Notes under the pieces: model-generated
Database searches by the model: none
The model's input: only the letters and a program-made list of their open reading frames with translations
Told to the model about the DNA's origin: nothing
In this document: piece by piece, positions 1-7,300 of the stretch
Layout of the letters: each line of letters starts with the position of its first letter
Position numbering within the stretch: position 1 is the first letter of the stretch
Source: an uncultured Marvinbryantia sp.
Lineage (GTDB): Bacteria > Bacillota > Clostridia > Lachnospirales > Lachnospiraceae
Length of the DNA: 14,551 nt
Assembly (NCBI GenBank): GCA_934373455.1
Contig: CAKRON010000064.1
Coordinates: 1 to 14,551 of the forward strand
Direction of reading: 5' to 3'
Program-made: the position numbers and the translations under genes

Positions 1-111
1 CTTTTCGACTTTCTGTCTGGTCTCCTCACTGATCTGTGCACTTCCATTTAACACATAGGAAACGGTCGCAATAGACACGCCTGCCCGTTCCGCAATTTCT
101 TTCAGGGTCAT
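1..111 (-). CDS. LacI-family transcriptional regulator, N-terminal fragment (runs off the left edge)
   Basis: The 37 codons present encode a typical LacI/GalR helix-turn-helix: it starts MTLKEIAERAGVSIATVSYV, followed by LNGSAQISEETRQKVEK, where helix 2 carries the recognition region and the LNG hinge-side motif. The sugar-binding domain lies outside the window. The ATG at 109-111 has a GC-rich ribosome-site-like stretch (AAGGCGG) just upstream. It follows the second permease of unit 2 by 53 bp in the same direction, so it is probably the last or a late gene of that transporter operon. I infer that it represses its own operon through the two AAACGTTT-centred sites at 3281-3294 and 3362-3375, since LacI proteins typically bind palindromes with a central CG. 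The inducer sugar cannot be read from this fragment. Confidence 0.93.
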   Translation of the reverse strand, partial: MTLKEIAERAGVSIATVSYVLNGSAQISEETRQKVEK

Positions 112-164
112 GATTCTTACCGCCTTTTCATTTGTTCAAGAATTCTTACACGATTCCTCTTTTC

Positions 165-1016
165 TCAGCCCTTCAAACCAGATGTCTTAATACCGCCAAC
201 GAGGAACTGATTTCCACAAAAATATAATATCATAGGTGGTACAATCATTAAAGTAGCTGCCGCCATAATGGACGGCCAGTTTATAACAAATGCATTTCCG
301 GATGTGTACATATAACTGGTCATCAAAGCAATGGTCAGTGTACGCCACCTGTCACTGTTGATATAGAATACCGGCTGTGTCAGTTCATTCCACCAGAATA
401 CACAGGAAAGCACAGCAATCGTTGCGTAAGTTGGTTTGGAAAGAGGTGCCAGTACTTTGAAAAAAATCTGCATTTTGTTGCATCCGTCGATGGTTGCCGA
501 TTCATCCAGTTCCTTTGGAATTGAACGGAAATACTGTCTGAATAAAAATACGTTGTAAGGATAGGCAAAAAATGCCGGAATGATCATTGGGAACAGGGAG
601 TCCAACCATCCCAGTTTTCCAAACATGATATACTGTGGAATGATCAGGGCAATATTCGGAATCATCATCGTCGCTATAATAATAGAAAAAATCAGATTTT
701 TCCCTTTGAATTCCATACGTGCCAGTGGATATGCCACAAGGGATGAGGAAATCAGGGTTCCGGCTGTGGTTCCCAGCATCAGCAGGAATGTGTTTCTTGT
801 ATACAGCCAGATATTTGAATTTTTAAATATGTAAGTGAAATTTTCTAATGTTATTTTTTTCGGTATGATATTGGATGATGTGGTAAATTCTGTCAAAGTC
901 TTAAATCCACCGGTAATGATCCAGATAATCGGAAGAAACATAATCACTGCCACCAGAATCTTCACAACATACAATATGATATTTTTCCATAACTGTTTTG
1001 TCTTTGCTGATTTCAT
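165..1016 (-). CDS. Carbohydrate ABC transporter permease (MalG/UgpE type), transporter 2
   Basis: This 283-residue membrane protein has about six hydrophobic segments and belongs to the MalG-type (CUT1) permease family. The family EAA loop, which docks the ATPase, is visible as DESATIDGCNKMQIFFKVL followed by APLSKP near residues 170-195, and the C-terminus GGIKTSGLKG is typical of MalG-like permeases. It starts at an ATG with an AGGAGG ribosome site overlapping the stop of the preceding permease, with a gap of 12 bp, so the two are translated together as a heterodimer. The partner binding protein is at 2032-3246. No ATPase is encoded nearby, so a shared MsmK/MalK-like ATPase elsewhere in the genome would be needed. 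Substrate is unknown. The LacI-type regulator downstream suggests a sugar or glycan. Confidence 0.95.
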   Translation of the reverse strand: MKSAKTKQLWKNIILYVVKILVAVIMFLPIIWIITGGFKTLTEFTTSSNIIPKKITLENFTYIFKNSNIWLYTRNTFLLMLGTTAGTLISSSLVAYPLARMEFKGKNLIFSIIIATMMIPNIALIIPQYIMFGKLGWLDSLFPMIIPAFFAYPYNVFLFRQYFRSIPKELDESATIDGCNKMQIFFKVLAPLSKPTYATIAVLSCVFWWNELTQPVFYINSDRWRTLTIALMTSYMYTSGNAFVINWPSIMAAATLMIVPPMILYFCGNQFLVGGIKTSGLKG

Positions 1017-1028
1017 GTGCTCTTCCTC

Positions 1029-1940
1029 CTAGTTCTCGTAATATACCAGTTTCTTAGATATCAGAAACAGAAGACCGCCGAACATAGCTGCAATCAGAAA
1101 CAATACTACTGACAGCGCACAGGAATATCCTACTTTCATATTACTGAATGCTTCTTTGTAGATCAGAAGACTGAGTACCTGTGTCATTGCATCCGGATCT
1201 CCACTTTCACCAGTCAGCGGATATAACAGAGCAAAGGAACCGTTTAATGCGCTGACACATCCATTCACTGCATTAAATAATACCAGCGGAGAAATCATTG
1301 GCAATGTGATTTTGAAAAACTTTGTAAAGGCTCCTGCCCCATCCAGTTCACATGCTTCGTATAATTCTGCCGGCACATCACTCAAACCGGAACGGAAAAT
1401 CAACATCATCTGACCGGTATTATAGGTAAACAGTGTGATAAAAAATACTGCCAAATAAACGGTCGAATGGTTGTACAGCCAGTTTATCGCCACATTTTTT
1501 CCTGCAAACACTGATAACAGTCCATTTAAAAGTCCTGCTTCCTTTCCAAAAATAGTACGAAATGCATAAGCAAGTGCAATGGATGGAATAACGGATGGAA
1601 GGAAATAACAGAACTGAAAAATTCCATTTAACTTTTGCTTACAATTCAGCAGCATCGCCATGAATACTGCCCAAATGGCAGTGACAACTACCATAATTAC
1701 TGTAAAAAATAAAGTAACTTTTACTGAATTCCAGAAAGTACTGCTGTTGAACATATTTATATAATTCTTCAAACCGATAAACTTGGATACACCATTTAAT
1801 TTACGGTTTGTCAGGCTGACTGCCAGCATGAAGCCGATCGGAAACAGGGTAAAACACACAAATCCGATAAACCATGGCGCACAGAATGCATAGGCTGTCA
1901 GATTATCTTTTCTTTTGACACCAGACTTTTTCTTTTTCAT
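1029..1940 (-). CDS. Carbohydrate ABC transporter permease (MalF/UgpA type), transporter 2
   Basis: This 303-residue integral membrane protein of the MalF-like (CUT1) group has a basic N-terminus (MKKKKSGVKRKDN), a first membrane segment around residues 15-40, and further hydrophobic segments through to the C-terminus. The EAA loop reads YEACELDGAGAFTKFFKITL followed by PMISPL near residue 195-220. It begins at an ATG preceded by AGGAGG at an 8-nt spacing. A strong stem-loop (1964-1998) lies just upstream in the gap to the binding-protein gene, and may lower permease expression relative to the binding protein. It pairs with the permease at 165-1016. Substrate is not identifiable from sequence. 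Confidence 0.95.
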   Translation of the reverse strand: MKKKKSGVKRKDNLTAYAFCAPWFIGFVCFTLFPIGFMLAVSLTNRKLNGVSKFIGLKNYINMFNSSTFWNSVKVTLFFTVIMVVVTAIWAVFMAMLLNCKQKLNGIFQFCYFLPSVIPSIALAYAFRTIFGKEAGLLNGLLSVFAGKNVAINWLYNHSTVYLAVFFITLFTYNTGQMMLIFRSGLSDVPAELYEACELDGAGAFTKFFKITLPMISPLVLFNAVNGCVSALNGSFALLYPLTGESGDPDAMTQVLSLLIYKEAFSNMKVGYSCALSVVLFLIAAMFGGLLFLISKKLVYYEN

Positions 1941-1963
1941 ATCGGACTCCTCCTTTTATTATT

Positions 1964-1998
1964 CAGTAATGCCCCCGGCAAATTGCCGAGGGCTACTG
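1964..1998 (-). promoter_or_regulatory. Intercistronic stem-loop between binding protein 2 and its permease
   Basis: Reading the minus strand, CAGTA and TACTG form an outer 5-bp stem, and GCCCTCGGCA pairs with TGCCGGGGGC as a 10-bp GC-rich inner stem with a single G-U wobble, closing a 3-nt loop. It is followed by A/T-mixed sequence and then the permease ribosome site, without a U-tract, so it is not a classic terminator. Structures like this between binding-protein and permease genes (the malE-malF case is the known example) stabilise the upstream mRNA and raise the binding protein:permease ratio. That role is inferred here. Confidence 0.8.
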
Positions 1999-2031
1999 TT
2001 TATCCAAGACTTTTATATTGGAAGGTCTCTT

Positions 2032-3246
2032 TTAGTATCCGATTGTCTCGGCTGCATAATCGGATGCATCTTTCACTGCATCTGCAGGTGTTTCTGTTCC
2101 AAGTGCTGCGGAGTTAAATACGCTGACTGCATTATTTGTCACACCAGATGGAAGGCATGTATAACCAAAGATACCAGCTGCCAGAGAGTCTGTCATTGCT
2201 TCCCAGTTGTCAATTGTTGTTGCAGATTCCACTTTCCATGCACCTTCTTCTGCAATAGATTTCAGTGCTGACATATTACCGCTTGCTTTGGAGTTGATCG
2301 TCTGTCCTTCTTCTCCCATTAAGTATTCAATCACTTTCCATGCAGCTTCTTTGTTCTCGCTGTTTGCGTTGATGGTGTAGAAACCAGTATGCAGTGTATT
2401 GTATTTTACTTTATTTGTCGGAATGGTTGCGATATCCCAGTTGAATCCAAGACTATCACCATATGTTGCAATGTTCCAGCTTCCTGCCCATGCCATTGCT
2501 GCTTTTCCTGCTCCGAACAGATCTGCTGTATCAGATGAAGGTTCTGGCATAACACCATTTGCTACCATATCTGCTACATCTGTGATGAAGCTTTCTGCAC
2601 CTTCTCCAATTACTAATTCTCCTGATTCCGGATCATATACCTGATCACCGGCTCCACCGATTCCTGCCCACCAGGTCTGGGTGTTCGGAAGTGTGCATCC
2701 GTATACGCCGTCTTTTGTCAGTGCCTGTGCTGCTGCTTTGAAGTCATCGTAAGACCAGTCATTAGTCGGATAATCCAAACCTGCTTCATCAAACATATCC
2801 TGATTGTAGAACAGCAATTCTGTTGCTGCGCACCATGGGAGTCCATATGTACCGCCAAGTCCATCAGATAATGTGGCTACCGCATCGATAAAATCTGAAG
2901 TATCAATTGTGGAATTTGCAAGATAATCATCCAGAGCATCGATTCCGCCTGCTTCTGCAAAGTTCTTGATATCATTTTCCCAGATAATATATATGTCAAT
3001 TGAGTTATCTCCGGTTGCTACCATCTGATTTAATTTAGATGAATAATCACTCTCTGGAATGACTGTAACATTTACATCTACACCTGTTGCTTTTTCGCAC
3101 TGCAGATACATATTCAGATCGTCGTTCTGGTTCGGTTCATTCCATGTACAAATATTTACGGTTTCTCCATCTGCACTTGCTCCTGCTGCCATTGCACAGG
3201 TTGCTGCTGCTGTCATTAATGCACACATTACTTTTCTTGCTTTCAC
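2032..3246 (-). CDS. Extracellular sugar-binding protein, ABC transporter 2 (SBP family 1)
   Basis: This 404-residue protein has an N-terminal signal peptide (MKARKVMCALMTAAATCAMA) and then a mature domain typical of CUT1 binding proteins, including WNEPNQND, the DIYIIWENDIKNFAEAGGID segment, the YGLPWCAATELLFYNQDMF segment and the AWKVIEYLMGEEGQ region. The start codon is GTG, chosen because AAGGAGG stands 8 nt before it. No lipobox is visible: neither Cys8 nor Cys17 has a G/A/S-type lipobox context, while ASA-DG after residue 22 fits signal peptidase I. The protein would deliver a carbohydrate to the permeases at 1029-1940 and 165-1016. The gene has its own promoter (3413-3441) and a leader with two LacI-type operators. 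The ligand is unknown. Confidence 0.95.
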   Translation of the reverse strand: MKARKVMCALMTAAATCAMAAGASADGETVNICTWNEPNQNDDLNMYLQCEKATGVDVNVTVIPESDYSSKLNQMVATGDNSIDIYIIWENDIKNFAEAGGIDALDDYLANSTIDTSDFIDAVATLSDGLGGTYGLPWCAATELLFYNQDMFDEAGLDYPTNDWSYDDFKAAAQALTKDGVYGCTLPNTQTWWAGIGGAGDQVYDPESGELVIGEGAESFITDVADMVANGVMPEPSSDTADLFGAGKAAMAWAGSWNIATYGDSLGFNWDIATIPTNKVKYNTLHTGFYTINANSENKEAAWKVIEYLMGEEGQTINSKASGNMSALKSIAEEGAWKVESATTIDNWEAMTDSLAAGIFGYTCLPSGVTNNAVSVFNSAALGTETPADAVKDASDYAAETIGY

Positions 3247-3280
3247 GATATTACCCTCCTTATAACTTGTGTAAATTTTT

Positions 3281-3294
3281 ATTGAAACGTTTAA
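3281..3294. promoter_or_regulatory. LacI-type operator B in the binding-protein 2 leader
   Basis: ATTGAAACGTTTAA has an AAACGTTT palindromic core with a central CG (3288/3289), the usual form of LacI/GalR-family operators. It matches operator A at 3362-3375 exactly over 14 bp; the shared stretch is 18 bp (TTTTATTGAAACGTTTAA), and one mismatch later the match resumes. It lies in the untranslated leader, 35 bp before the GTG start. Binding by the LacI protein encoded at 1-111 is inferred. Confidence 0.72.
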
Positions 3295-3304
3295 GTAAAC
3301 CTTT

Positions 3305-3353
3305 AAAAAATATTCACAGATAACATATCCTGCTTTTCATGAATTATCTGTGA
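3305..3353 (-). terminator. Terminator-like hairpin in the leader, between the two operators
   Basis: On the minus strand a perfect 10-bp inverted repeat (TCACAGATAA at 3344-3353 reverse-complement and TTATCTGTGA at 3314-3323 reverse-complement, loop 20 nt) is followed after three bases by six U residues (3305-3310). This is the layout of an intrinsic terminator, but the stem has only three G-C pairs, so it would be weak. It sits downstream of promoter 3413-3441 and about midway between the two LacI-type operators. It could be an attenuator or a partial terminator for read-through from the DUF624 gene. Confidence 0.5.
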
Positions 3354-3361
3354 TATCTTTT

Positions 3362-3375
3362 ATTGAAACGTTTAA
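3362..3375. promoter_or_regulatory. LacI-type operator A, just downstream of the transport promoter
   Basis: This is the second copy of ATTGAAACGTTTAA, centred at 3369/3370, about 30-45 nt downstream of the expected transcription start of the promoter at 3413-3441. The 81-bp centre-to-centre distance to operator B would permit looping by a tetrameric or dimer-of-dimers repressor. It does not fit the CcpA cre consensus well, since the required TG and CA ends are absent at the correct positions, so a dedicated LacI-family repressor is the better guess. Confidence 0.72.
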
Positions 3376-3412
3376 ATAAATTTTTACAATACAACATGTT
3401 TTTTGTAAGTAC

Positions 3413-3441
3413 ACTATACATCTTTTTCTCGGGCTTGTCAA
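3413..3441 (-). promoter_or_regulatory. Sigma-A promoter for the binding-protein 2 operon
   Basis: On the minus strand, TTGACA (3436-3441) and TATAGT (3413-3418) are separated by exactly 17 bp, close to the housekeeping consensus. Transcription would start near 3406, giving a leader of about 160 nt before the GTG start. That leader carries operator A, the hairpin and operator B. Confidence 0.82.
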
Positions 3442-3486
3442 TATGTCTTGTAAATTTTTATTTTATTCTCTTTTTTTGTTGCTTTT

Positions 3487-4134
3487 TCACTCCCAGTACC
3501 ATGGAATCTCTCCCTGATCTTCTTTTTTTATCATATATTTGCGAAATACTCTTTCCAAACCATAAGAATTAACAAAAGCCAGCACTGCCGGAAGCACAAA
3601 CAGTAATATGTAAAATCGGTACATCAGGTACACTGCCACTGCACTTATCAGGCACAAAACCAGAGATGTCACCGTATGACGTACTGCCATGAACAGACTG
3701 TTTTTGAGAAAATCGAGTGTAGTATATTCAAATCTGGAAAATACTGCCGGCAGATATATACTGAGAAATGCATATAAAAGACCGAGCCATAAACTGATTA
3801 CAATATAAATATGATATATGGTATCAGACGGATTCATCCTGAACACAGAATAAATATTTAATCCAACCAGTCCCCCAAGTATCAGATATAAGAAACTAAT
3901 ACCGATGCCCTGCTTCCAGTTCTTTGCAAAAAAAGATTTAAATTCTGCCACTGGTGTACCATGCTCTTTTCTCAGTGATTTTACGCAGGCATAATAAAGC
4001 GCTGCAGTGGAAGGTATGATTGTTATCAGCGGTATAGATGCCACCAGCCAAAGAGCACTGAGCAGCACAAAATCTGCCAGCCTGGACATCATTTCTGTGA
4101 AACTTCCTTCTATGCCAAACAATTTTTTTAACAT
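3487..4134 (-). CDS. DUF624 (YesL-like) membrane protein
   Basis: This 215-residue protein has a short N-terminal stretch (MLKKLFGIEGSFTEMMSRLA) and about five hydrophobic segments near residues 22-45, 75-98, 108-130, 150-170 and 173-192, ending with the acidic/aromatic tail EIPWYWE. The start LFG..G....M.R.AD, the IPLITIIPSTAALYY segment and overall length are characteristic of DUF624/YesL proteins, which recur beside carbohydrate ABC transporter genes in Firmicutes. Its molecular function is not established. An ancillary role in sugar uptake is inferred from this recurring neighbourhood. It starts at an ATG with GGAG 8 nt upstream and has its own promoter (4175-4203). The gap to the downstream binding-protein gene is 240 bp and contains another promoter. 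Confidence 0.88.
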   Translation of the reverse strand: MLKKLFGIEGSFTEMMSRLADFVLLSALWLVASIPLITIIPSTAALYYACVKSLRKEHGTPVAEFKSFFAKNWKQGIGISFLYLILGGLVGLNIYSVFRMNPSDTIYHIYIVISLWLGLLYAFLSIYLPAVFSRFEYTTLDFLKNSLFMAVRHTVTSLVLCLISAVAVYLMYRFYILLFVLPAVLAFVNSYGLERVFRKYMIKKEDQGEIPWYWE

Positions 4135-4174
4135 CTTTCAATCTCCAGTCTTAATTATTCAAGAATACATCTGC

Positions 4175-4203
4175 ATTATGCTGTAGTCTGATTCACTTGT
4201 CAA
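4175..4203 (-). promoter_or_regulatory. Sigma-A promoter for the DUF624 gene
   Basis: On the minus strand, TTGACA (4198-4203) and CATAAT (4175-4180) are separated by 17 bp. It lies immediately after the terminator of unit 1, marking the border between the two transcription units. A 9-bp odd palindrome, GCATTATGC (4173-4181), overlaps the -10 box and could be a regulator site, but it lacks the central CG of the two leader operators. Confidence 0.78.
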
Positions 4204-4209
4204 GAGTCT

Positions 4210-4254
4210 AAAAAAAGGACCTTCTGATAACTGAATCATTACCCTGAAGATCCT
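4210..4254 (-). terminator. Intrinsic terminator ending the amino-sugar operon
   Basis: On the minus strand AGGATCTTC (4246-4254) pairs with GAAGGTCCT (4216-4224) over nine positions including one G-U wobble, with a small additional TGAT/ATCA stem inside the loop, and the structure runs into seven U residues (4210-4216). It lies 11 bp after the ROK kinase stop codon and before a new promoter, so it ends unit 1. Confidence 0.85.
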
Positions 4255-4265
4255 CTTGTTAAAAT

Positions 4266-5168
4266 TTATCTCACCAGATTTTTATGCAATCTGGCTTCAT
4301 TCGCACGATATGCCGCCCCCATCATTCCTGCGCTGTTCCCCAGCTCTGCCGGCACCAATTGTATATCTTTGAAGTTATTTTCTACTCTTTCTGTTGTTTT
4401 TCTTCGCACTTCTTCATAGACATATTTTTGAGCCATGATGCCACCACCCAATGCTATTTTATCTGGATCAAAGATGTGAATCAGGCTGATCAGCCCATAT
4501 GTAATCTCATCGATCCAGTGATCGACAGTCTCTTTTATTTCCGGGCGTTCTATCGCTTCAAATATCTTGCGCCCATTATCCAGCTGTGGATCCACCTTGG
4601 TAACGCTTCGCACCAATGCTGTTGTGGATGCATATGTCTCATAGCATCCGGACAGCTGTACCCCGGGAATCCGCTTCTCCGGATGGATCAGAATTCCCCC
4701 AAAGTTGGCTGCTGCCCAGTTCTTTCCTTCCAGAACTTCTCCGTTAATGACAATTCCTCCGCCAATTCCGGTTCCATATGTAAGGCACAGAAAGCAATTC
4801 GTTCCTTTTCCGGCGCCTTCCATATATTCACCCAGCGCCGCTGCGTTTACATCATTTTCCACCGCCACCGGTACTTTAAATTCCTCTTCCAGAACTTTTC
4901 CAATCTCCGTCCCCATATAACCCGGAATATTCTGATTGGCATAATGGATCGTCCCTGTATCTGCATTCACATCACCTGCGGTACTGATTCCGATAGCATC
5001 TGCTTCTTCGGCGTGAAGTCGGTGCAGAATCTCTTTCATACATTGCAGAACACCTTCTCCGCCTTTTTTAGTCTCCGTCTTATCTTCACCGCAAAAAGTA
5101 AGCTTTCTGCCATCCCAGATTCCGGATTTAATCGCCGTGCCTCCTACATCTAAAACAGCAATCTTCAT
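4266..5168 (-). CDS. nanK: ROK-family sugar kinase, probable N-acetylmannosamine kinase
   Basis: This 300-residue ROK kinase would phosphorylate ManNAc to ManNAc-6-P with ATP. Visible motifs: phosphate-1 loop DVGGTAIKSG (7-16), phosphate-2/catalytic region VENDVNAAALGE with Asp106 as the expected base, YGTGIGGG (131-138), and the C-terminal ALGGGIM nucleotide motif. The usual ROK zinc signature is degraded: only GCYE (174-177) remains, the CxC half is absent, and the E-x-G-H sugar-binding element reads NFGG (155-158). Loss of the zinc site is reported for Staphylococcus aureus NanK, which supports NanK over glucokinase. The gene overlaps the NanE stop by 1 nt (TAATG) with GGAG upstream, and is the last gene before a terminator. 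GlcNAc or another N-acylhexosamine kinase is the alternative. Confidence 0.85.
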   Translation of the reverse strand: MKIAVLDVGGTAIKSGIWDGRKLTFCGEDKTETKKGGEGVLQCMKEILHRLHAEEADAIGISTAGDVNADTGTIHYANQNIPGYMGTEIGKVLEEEFKVPVAVENDVNAAALGEYMEGAGKGTNCFLCLTYGTGIGGGIVINGEVLEGKNWAAANFGGILIHPEKRIPGVQLSGCYETYASTTALVRSVTKVDPQLDNGRKIFEAIERPEIKETVDHWIDEITYGLISLIHIFDPDKIALGGGIMAQKYVYEEVRRKTTERVENNFKDIQLVPAELGNSAGMMGAAYRANEARLHKNLVR

Positions 5169-5881
5169 TACTTTTCTCCTTTTGCGTCATCAATTGCTTT
5201 CATAAAACGCTGAGCAATTTCCAGCGGTCTTGTAATCGCGCCGCCAACTACAATTGCCCATACTCCTGTGGATAAAGCTTTTACAGCTTCCTGTGGACTG
5301 TGGATTTTGCCTTCTCCGATTACCGGAATATCAAGATCTGCGGCCAGTCTGCTCATCAGTTCATAATCCGGTCCGTCTTTTGGTTCGGTATACGGTGTAT
5401 ATCCACTCATCGTAGTTCCCACAATATCCACGCCACATTTCCATGCAATTATGCCCTCTTCATAATTTGAAATATCTGCCATCAGGATAATGTCCGGATA
5501 TTTCTCTTTGATCTGTGCGATGAATTCATTAATCGTTGTACCATCGCCTCTTTTTCGATTGGTACAATCAAGGGCTACAATATCAGATCCTGCGTTTACC
5601 AGATCATCTACTTCTTTCATTGTCGGTGTTATATAAGCATCATATCCCTCATACTGCACCTTGACAAGACCGATCACCGGAAGACCTGTTTCTTCTTTTA
5701 TCGCAATAACGTCGCGTATGCTGCTGGTTCGGATCATGGTCGCACCAGCCTGCTTCGCAGCTCTTGCCATTAAGTACATTACTGATTTTTCTTCTACATA
5801 TAAGGGTTCCCCCTTAACCGCCTGACAGGATATAATCATCCGTCCATGGATAGAATCCAACAGTTCTTTTTTCGTCATCAC
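5168..5881 (-). CDS. nanE: N-acylmannosamine-6-phosphate 2-epimerase
   Basis: This 237-residue TIM-barrel enzyme converts ManNAc-6-P to GlcNAc-6-P in the cytosol, the step after the kinase encoded next to it. Family hallmarks are IISCQAVKGEPLY (16-28) near the N-terminus, GLVKVQYEGYDAYITPTMKE (71-90), with Lys74 matching the catalytic lysine described for Clostridium perfringens NanE, ADISNYEEG, GTTMSGYTPYT and VIGEGKIHSPQEA, whose Glu is the second catalytic residue. Length is normal. An AGGAGG site is 6 nt before the first of two consecutive ATG codons; the second ATG is equally usable. It lies 12 bp after NagB. Its presence is the strongest indicator that unit 1 handles sialic acid or ManNAc. 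Confidence 0.96.
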   Translation of the reverse strand: MMTKKELLDSIHGRMIISCQAVKGEPLYVEEKSVMYLMARAAKQAGATMIRTSSIRDVIAIKEETGLPVIGLVKVQYEGYDAYITPTMKEVDDLVNAGSDIVALDCTNRKRGDGTTINEFIAQIKEKYPDIILMADISNYEEGIIAWKCGVDIVGTTMSGYTPYTEPKDGPDYELMSRLAADLDIPVIGEGKIHSPQEAVKALSTGVWAIVVGGAITRPLEIAQRFMKAIDDAKGEK

Positions 5882-5893
5882 ACTGTCCTCCTG

Positions 5894-6637
<744 letters not shown>

Positions 6638-6655
6638 TTATCTGCTTCTGTCAGA

Positions 6656-7273
6656 TTATTTTTGCAGTTCTTCCCAGATCATTTCTGCCAGCTGTCTGTG
6701 TCCCTTTGCAGAAAGATGCATGTAATCAATGGTATTCATATCCATATCTGCTGCATCCAGGAAACGTACCTTTTCCAGTTTTGCCATCTCACTGTATTCT
6801 TTTGCCAGCTGATAAGATTTATCAGAACTGATGCCCATTTCTCCGGCCACCCAGCTGCTTTCGCATTCTTTCATAATCGGTGCCGGCGCAATCACAATGA
6901 TATCCGGTACACTATTCCATACCGGCATGCCTTTTGCCTTTTCCACCAGACGCTTCATGCCGTCTGCGATATTCTTTGGTGTTGCGGAAAATCTTTCTTT
7001 GCAGTCATTTGTTCCCAGCATGATAATCAGTGTATCAAATGGACCATGACTCATCAGACATGGATAGATATAATCTATTCCGGCCATGCCCTCATTAATC
7101 GGATCGCGATAGCAAGTTGTTCTGCCGCTTAATCCTTCTTCTATAATTGTATAATCCGGACCTGCTAATTTTTGTAGAAGACAGGTCCATCTTGTATTTT
7201 CGTCGAATCTTCCATTTGTGACTGCATCATATCCATAGGTATTTGAATCACCAAAACATACTACTCTTTTCAT
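6656..7273 (-). CDS. SGNH/GDSL-family esterase, possible sugar O-acetylesterase
   Basis: This 205-residue protein has no signal peptide, so it is probably cytosolic. SGNH blocks are all present: block I FGDSNTYG with nucleophile Ser10, block II Gly near EEGLSGRTT (45-53), block III GTND with Asn89, and block V DYMH with Asp183 and His186. The family hydrolyses ester bonds, commonly acetyl groups on sugars. Its place between the permeases and nagB (27 and 33 bp gaps) suggests removal of O-acetyl groups from imported amino sugar or sialic acid, since host sialic acids are often O-acetylated. That substrate is inference; generic arylesterase activity is the fallback. The ATG is preceded by AAGGAG at a 10-nt spacing. 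Confidence 0.88.
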   Translation of the reverse strand: MKRVVCFGDSNTYGYDAVTNGRFDENTRWTCLLQKLAGPDYTIIEEGLSGRTTCYRDPINEGMAGIDYIYPCLMSHGPFDTLIIMLGTNDCKERFSATPKNIADGMKRLVEKAKGMPVWNSVPDIIVIAPAPIMKECESSWVAGEMGISSDKSYQLAKEYSEMAKLEKVRFLDAADMDMNTIDYMHLSAKGHRQLAEMIWEELQK

Positions 7274-7300
7274 ATTCTGTGCTCTCCTTCCAGATCTCCT

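Noticed and set aside
140..155. AAGAATTCTT palindrome before the LacI gene as an autoregulatory operator
   Set aside because: It lacks the central CG of LacI-type sites and a single 10-bp AT-rich palindrome is expected by chance here.
3281..3375. CcpA cre sites at the AAACGTTT elements
   Set aside because: The TG and CA ends of the cre consensus are not at the required positions. A dedicated LacI-family regulator fits better, although CcpA was not excluded experimentally.
4284..5153. Long plus-strand open frame of 289 codons opposite the ROK kinase
   Set aside because: Composition is Cys/His/Phe-rich without family motifs, no ribosome site is evident, and the minus-strand frame has clear ROK motifs. 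It is an antisense shadow.
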